Source: Spirochaetia bacterium (GTDB lineage: Bacteria; Spirochaetota; Spirochaetia; Sphaerochaetales; Sphaerochaetaceae). Taken from it: DNA of 42,311 bases. Location: assembly GCA_009930325.1 (NCBI GenBank), contig RZYO01000009.1:1-42311 (forward strand). Reading direction: 5' to 3'. Positions 42,049 to 42,311 of the stretch are shown here, piece after piece. Both the position numbers and the translations under genes were made by a program. A model generated the notes under the pieces. That model was not told the DNA's origin. It saw nothing but the letters and a program-made list of their open reading frames with translations, and did not search any database. Every line of letters starts with the position of its first letter. The stretch's first letter is position 1.

Positions 42049-42311
42049 ATGAACACTTTAATTAAACAAGATAAAAATTCAATTTATTATAAACATCAAA
42101 GAATAACATTCTTAACAGAGTCTCTAATAAGAATAGAATATTCTCCTTCAAACAAATTTATTGATGAGAAAACACAAATGGTAGTAAATAGAGATTTTGA
42201 TTTAGTTGATTTACAAATTAATTTGTCAAAAGATTATATTGAAATTTCATCTAAGTCATTATTTTTAGAATCAAATGGAGAAGAATTAAGTTCTATTGGT
42301 TTAAAAATAAC
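42049..42311 (+). CDS. GH31-family enzyme, N-terminal part only
   Basis: The gene begins with GAGG before ATG 42049 and runs off the window end. The 87 visible residues read like a GH31 N-terminal domain: QRITFLTESLIRIEYSPSN, then TQMVVNRDF. No catalytic part is visible, so the substrate cannot be inferred. It is divergent from, and probably repressed by, the second LacI regulator. Confidence 0.75.
   Translation, partial: MNTLIKQDKNSIYYKHQRITFLTESLIRIEYSPSNKFIDEKTQMVVNRDFDLVDLQINLSKDYIEISSKSLFLESNGEELSSIGLKI

Noticed and set aside
1-42311. CRISPR arrays and insertion sequences
   Set aside because: No spaced repeat series and no transposase or terminal inverted repeats were seen.

Overview
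The window is very AT-rich DNA using the standard genetic code (TGA is a stop, TGG is Trp). The chromosomal genes look spirochaetal: the sugar-binding protein has a signal peptide ending SALFAQGATEKD, a wording common in Treponema/Sphaerochaeta-type proteins, and there is an EIIA / Na+:H+ antiporter / PII-like trio. This placement is an inference from a few motifs, not a proven identity.

Region 1 (about 1-7300) is an accessory cassette that looks like a defence or moron cargo island. Rightward genes encode an AAA/SMC-like ATPase coupled to a putative PD-(D/E)xK protein, then a DUF2971 protein. Convergent to them is a four-gene leftward operon with a membrane protein, an FRG-domain protein, a tail-anchored small protein and an unknown soluble protein. 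Region 2 (about 7300-28900) is a temperate-phage-like module: repressor with a divergent, probably leaderless promoter, excisionase-like HTH, DUF2303, HNH, a Tad2-like (DUF2829) anti-Thoeris candidate, VRR-NUC nuclease, SSB, replisome organizer, DnaC-like loader, a small-terminase-like HTH protein, the large terminase, and then two huge genes (870 and 2891 codons). The second is a multi-domain polyvalent protein with zincin, ADP-ribosyltransferase-like and MuF-C-like segments. A tyrosine integrase faces back toward it and abuts the 3' end of tRNA-His. No portal, capsid, tail or lysis gene is visible, which is the main puzzle of the window: a deleted prophage or a satellite that carries its own terminase and ejection-type proteins. 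No duplicate of the tRNA-His 3' end is seen on the left, so the left boundary probably lies before position 1 and the cassette in region 1 is probably inside the element.

Region 3 (30234-32700) is chromosomal: tRNA-His, then a leftward operon (PTS EIIA of fructose/Ntr type, CPA2-type antiporter, PII-like protein). Region 4 (33000-42311) is a sugar locus: a six-hairpin-type glycosidase, a LacI regulator, an ABC sugar importer (binding protein plus two permeases, no ATPase), a GH31 alpha-glycosidase, and a second LacI regulator divergent from a GH31 gene cut by the window end. Two different operator sequences, one per LacI protein, can be read at the promoters.

Non-coding structure stands out in the phage module: a cloverleaf-like element after the first early gene, a second three-way-junction element with the same T-arm-like loop after ssb, a terminator-like attenuator before the replisome organizer, and a 14-codon leader ORF bracketed by complementary sequence.
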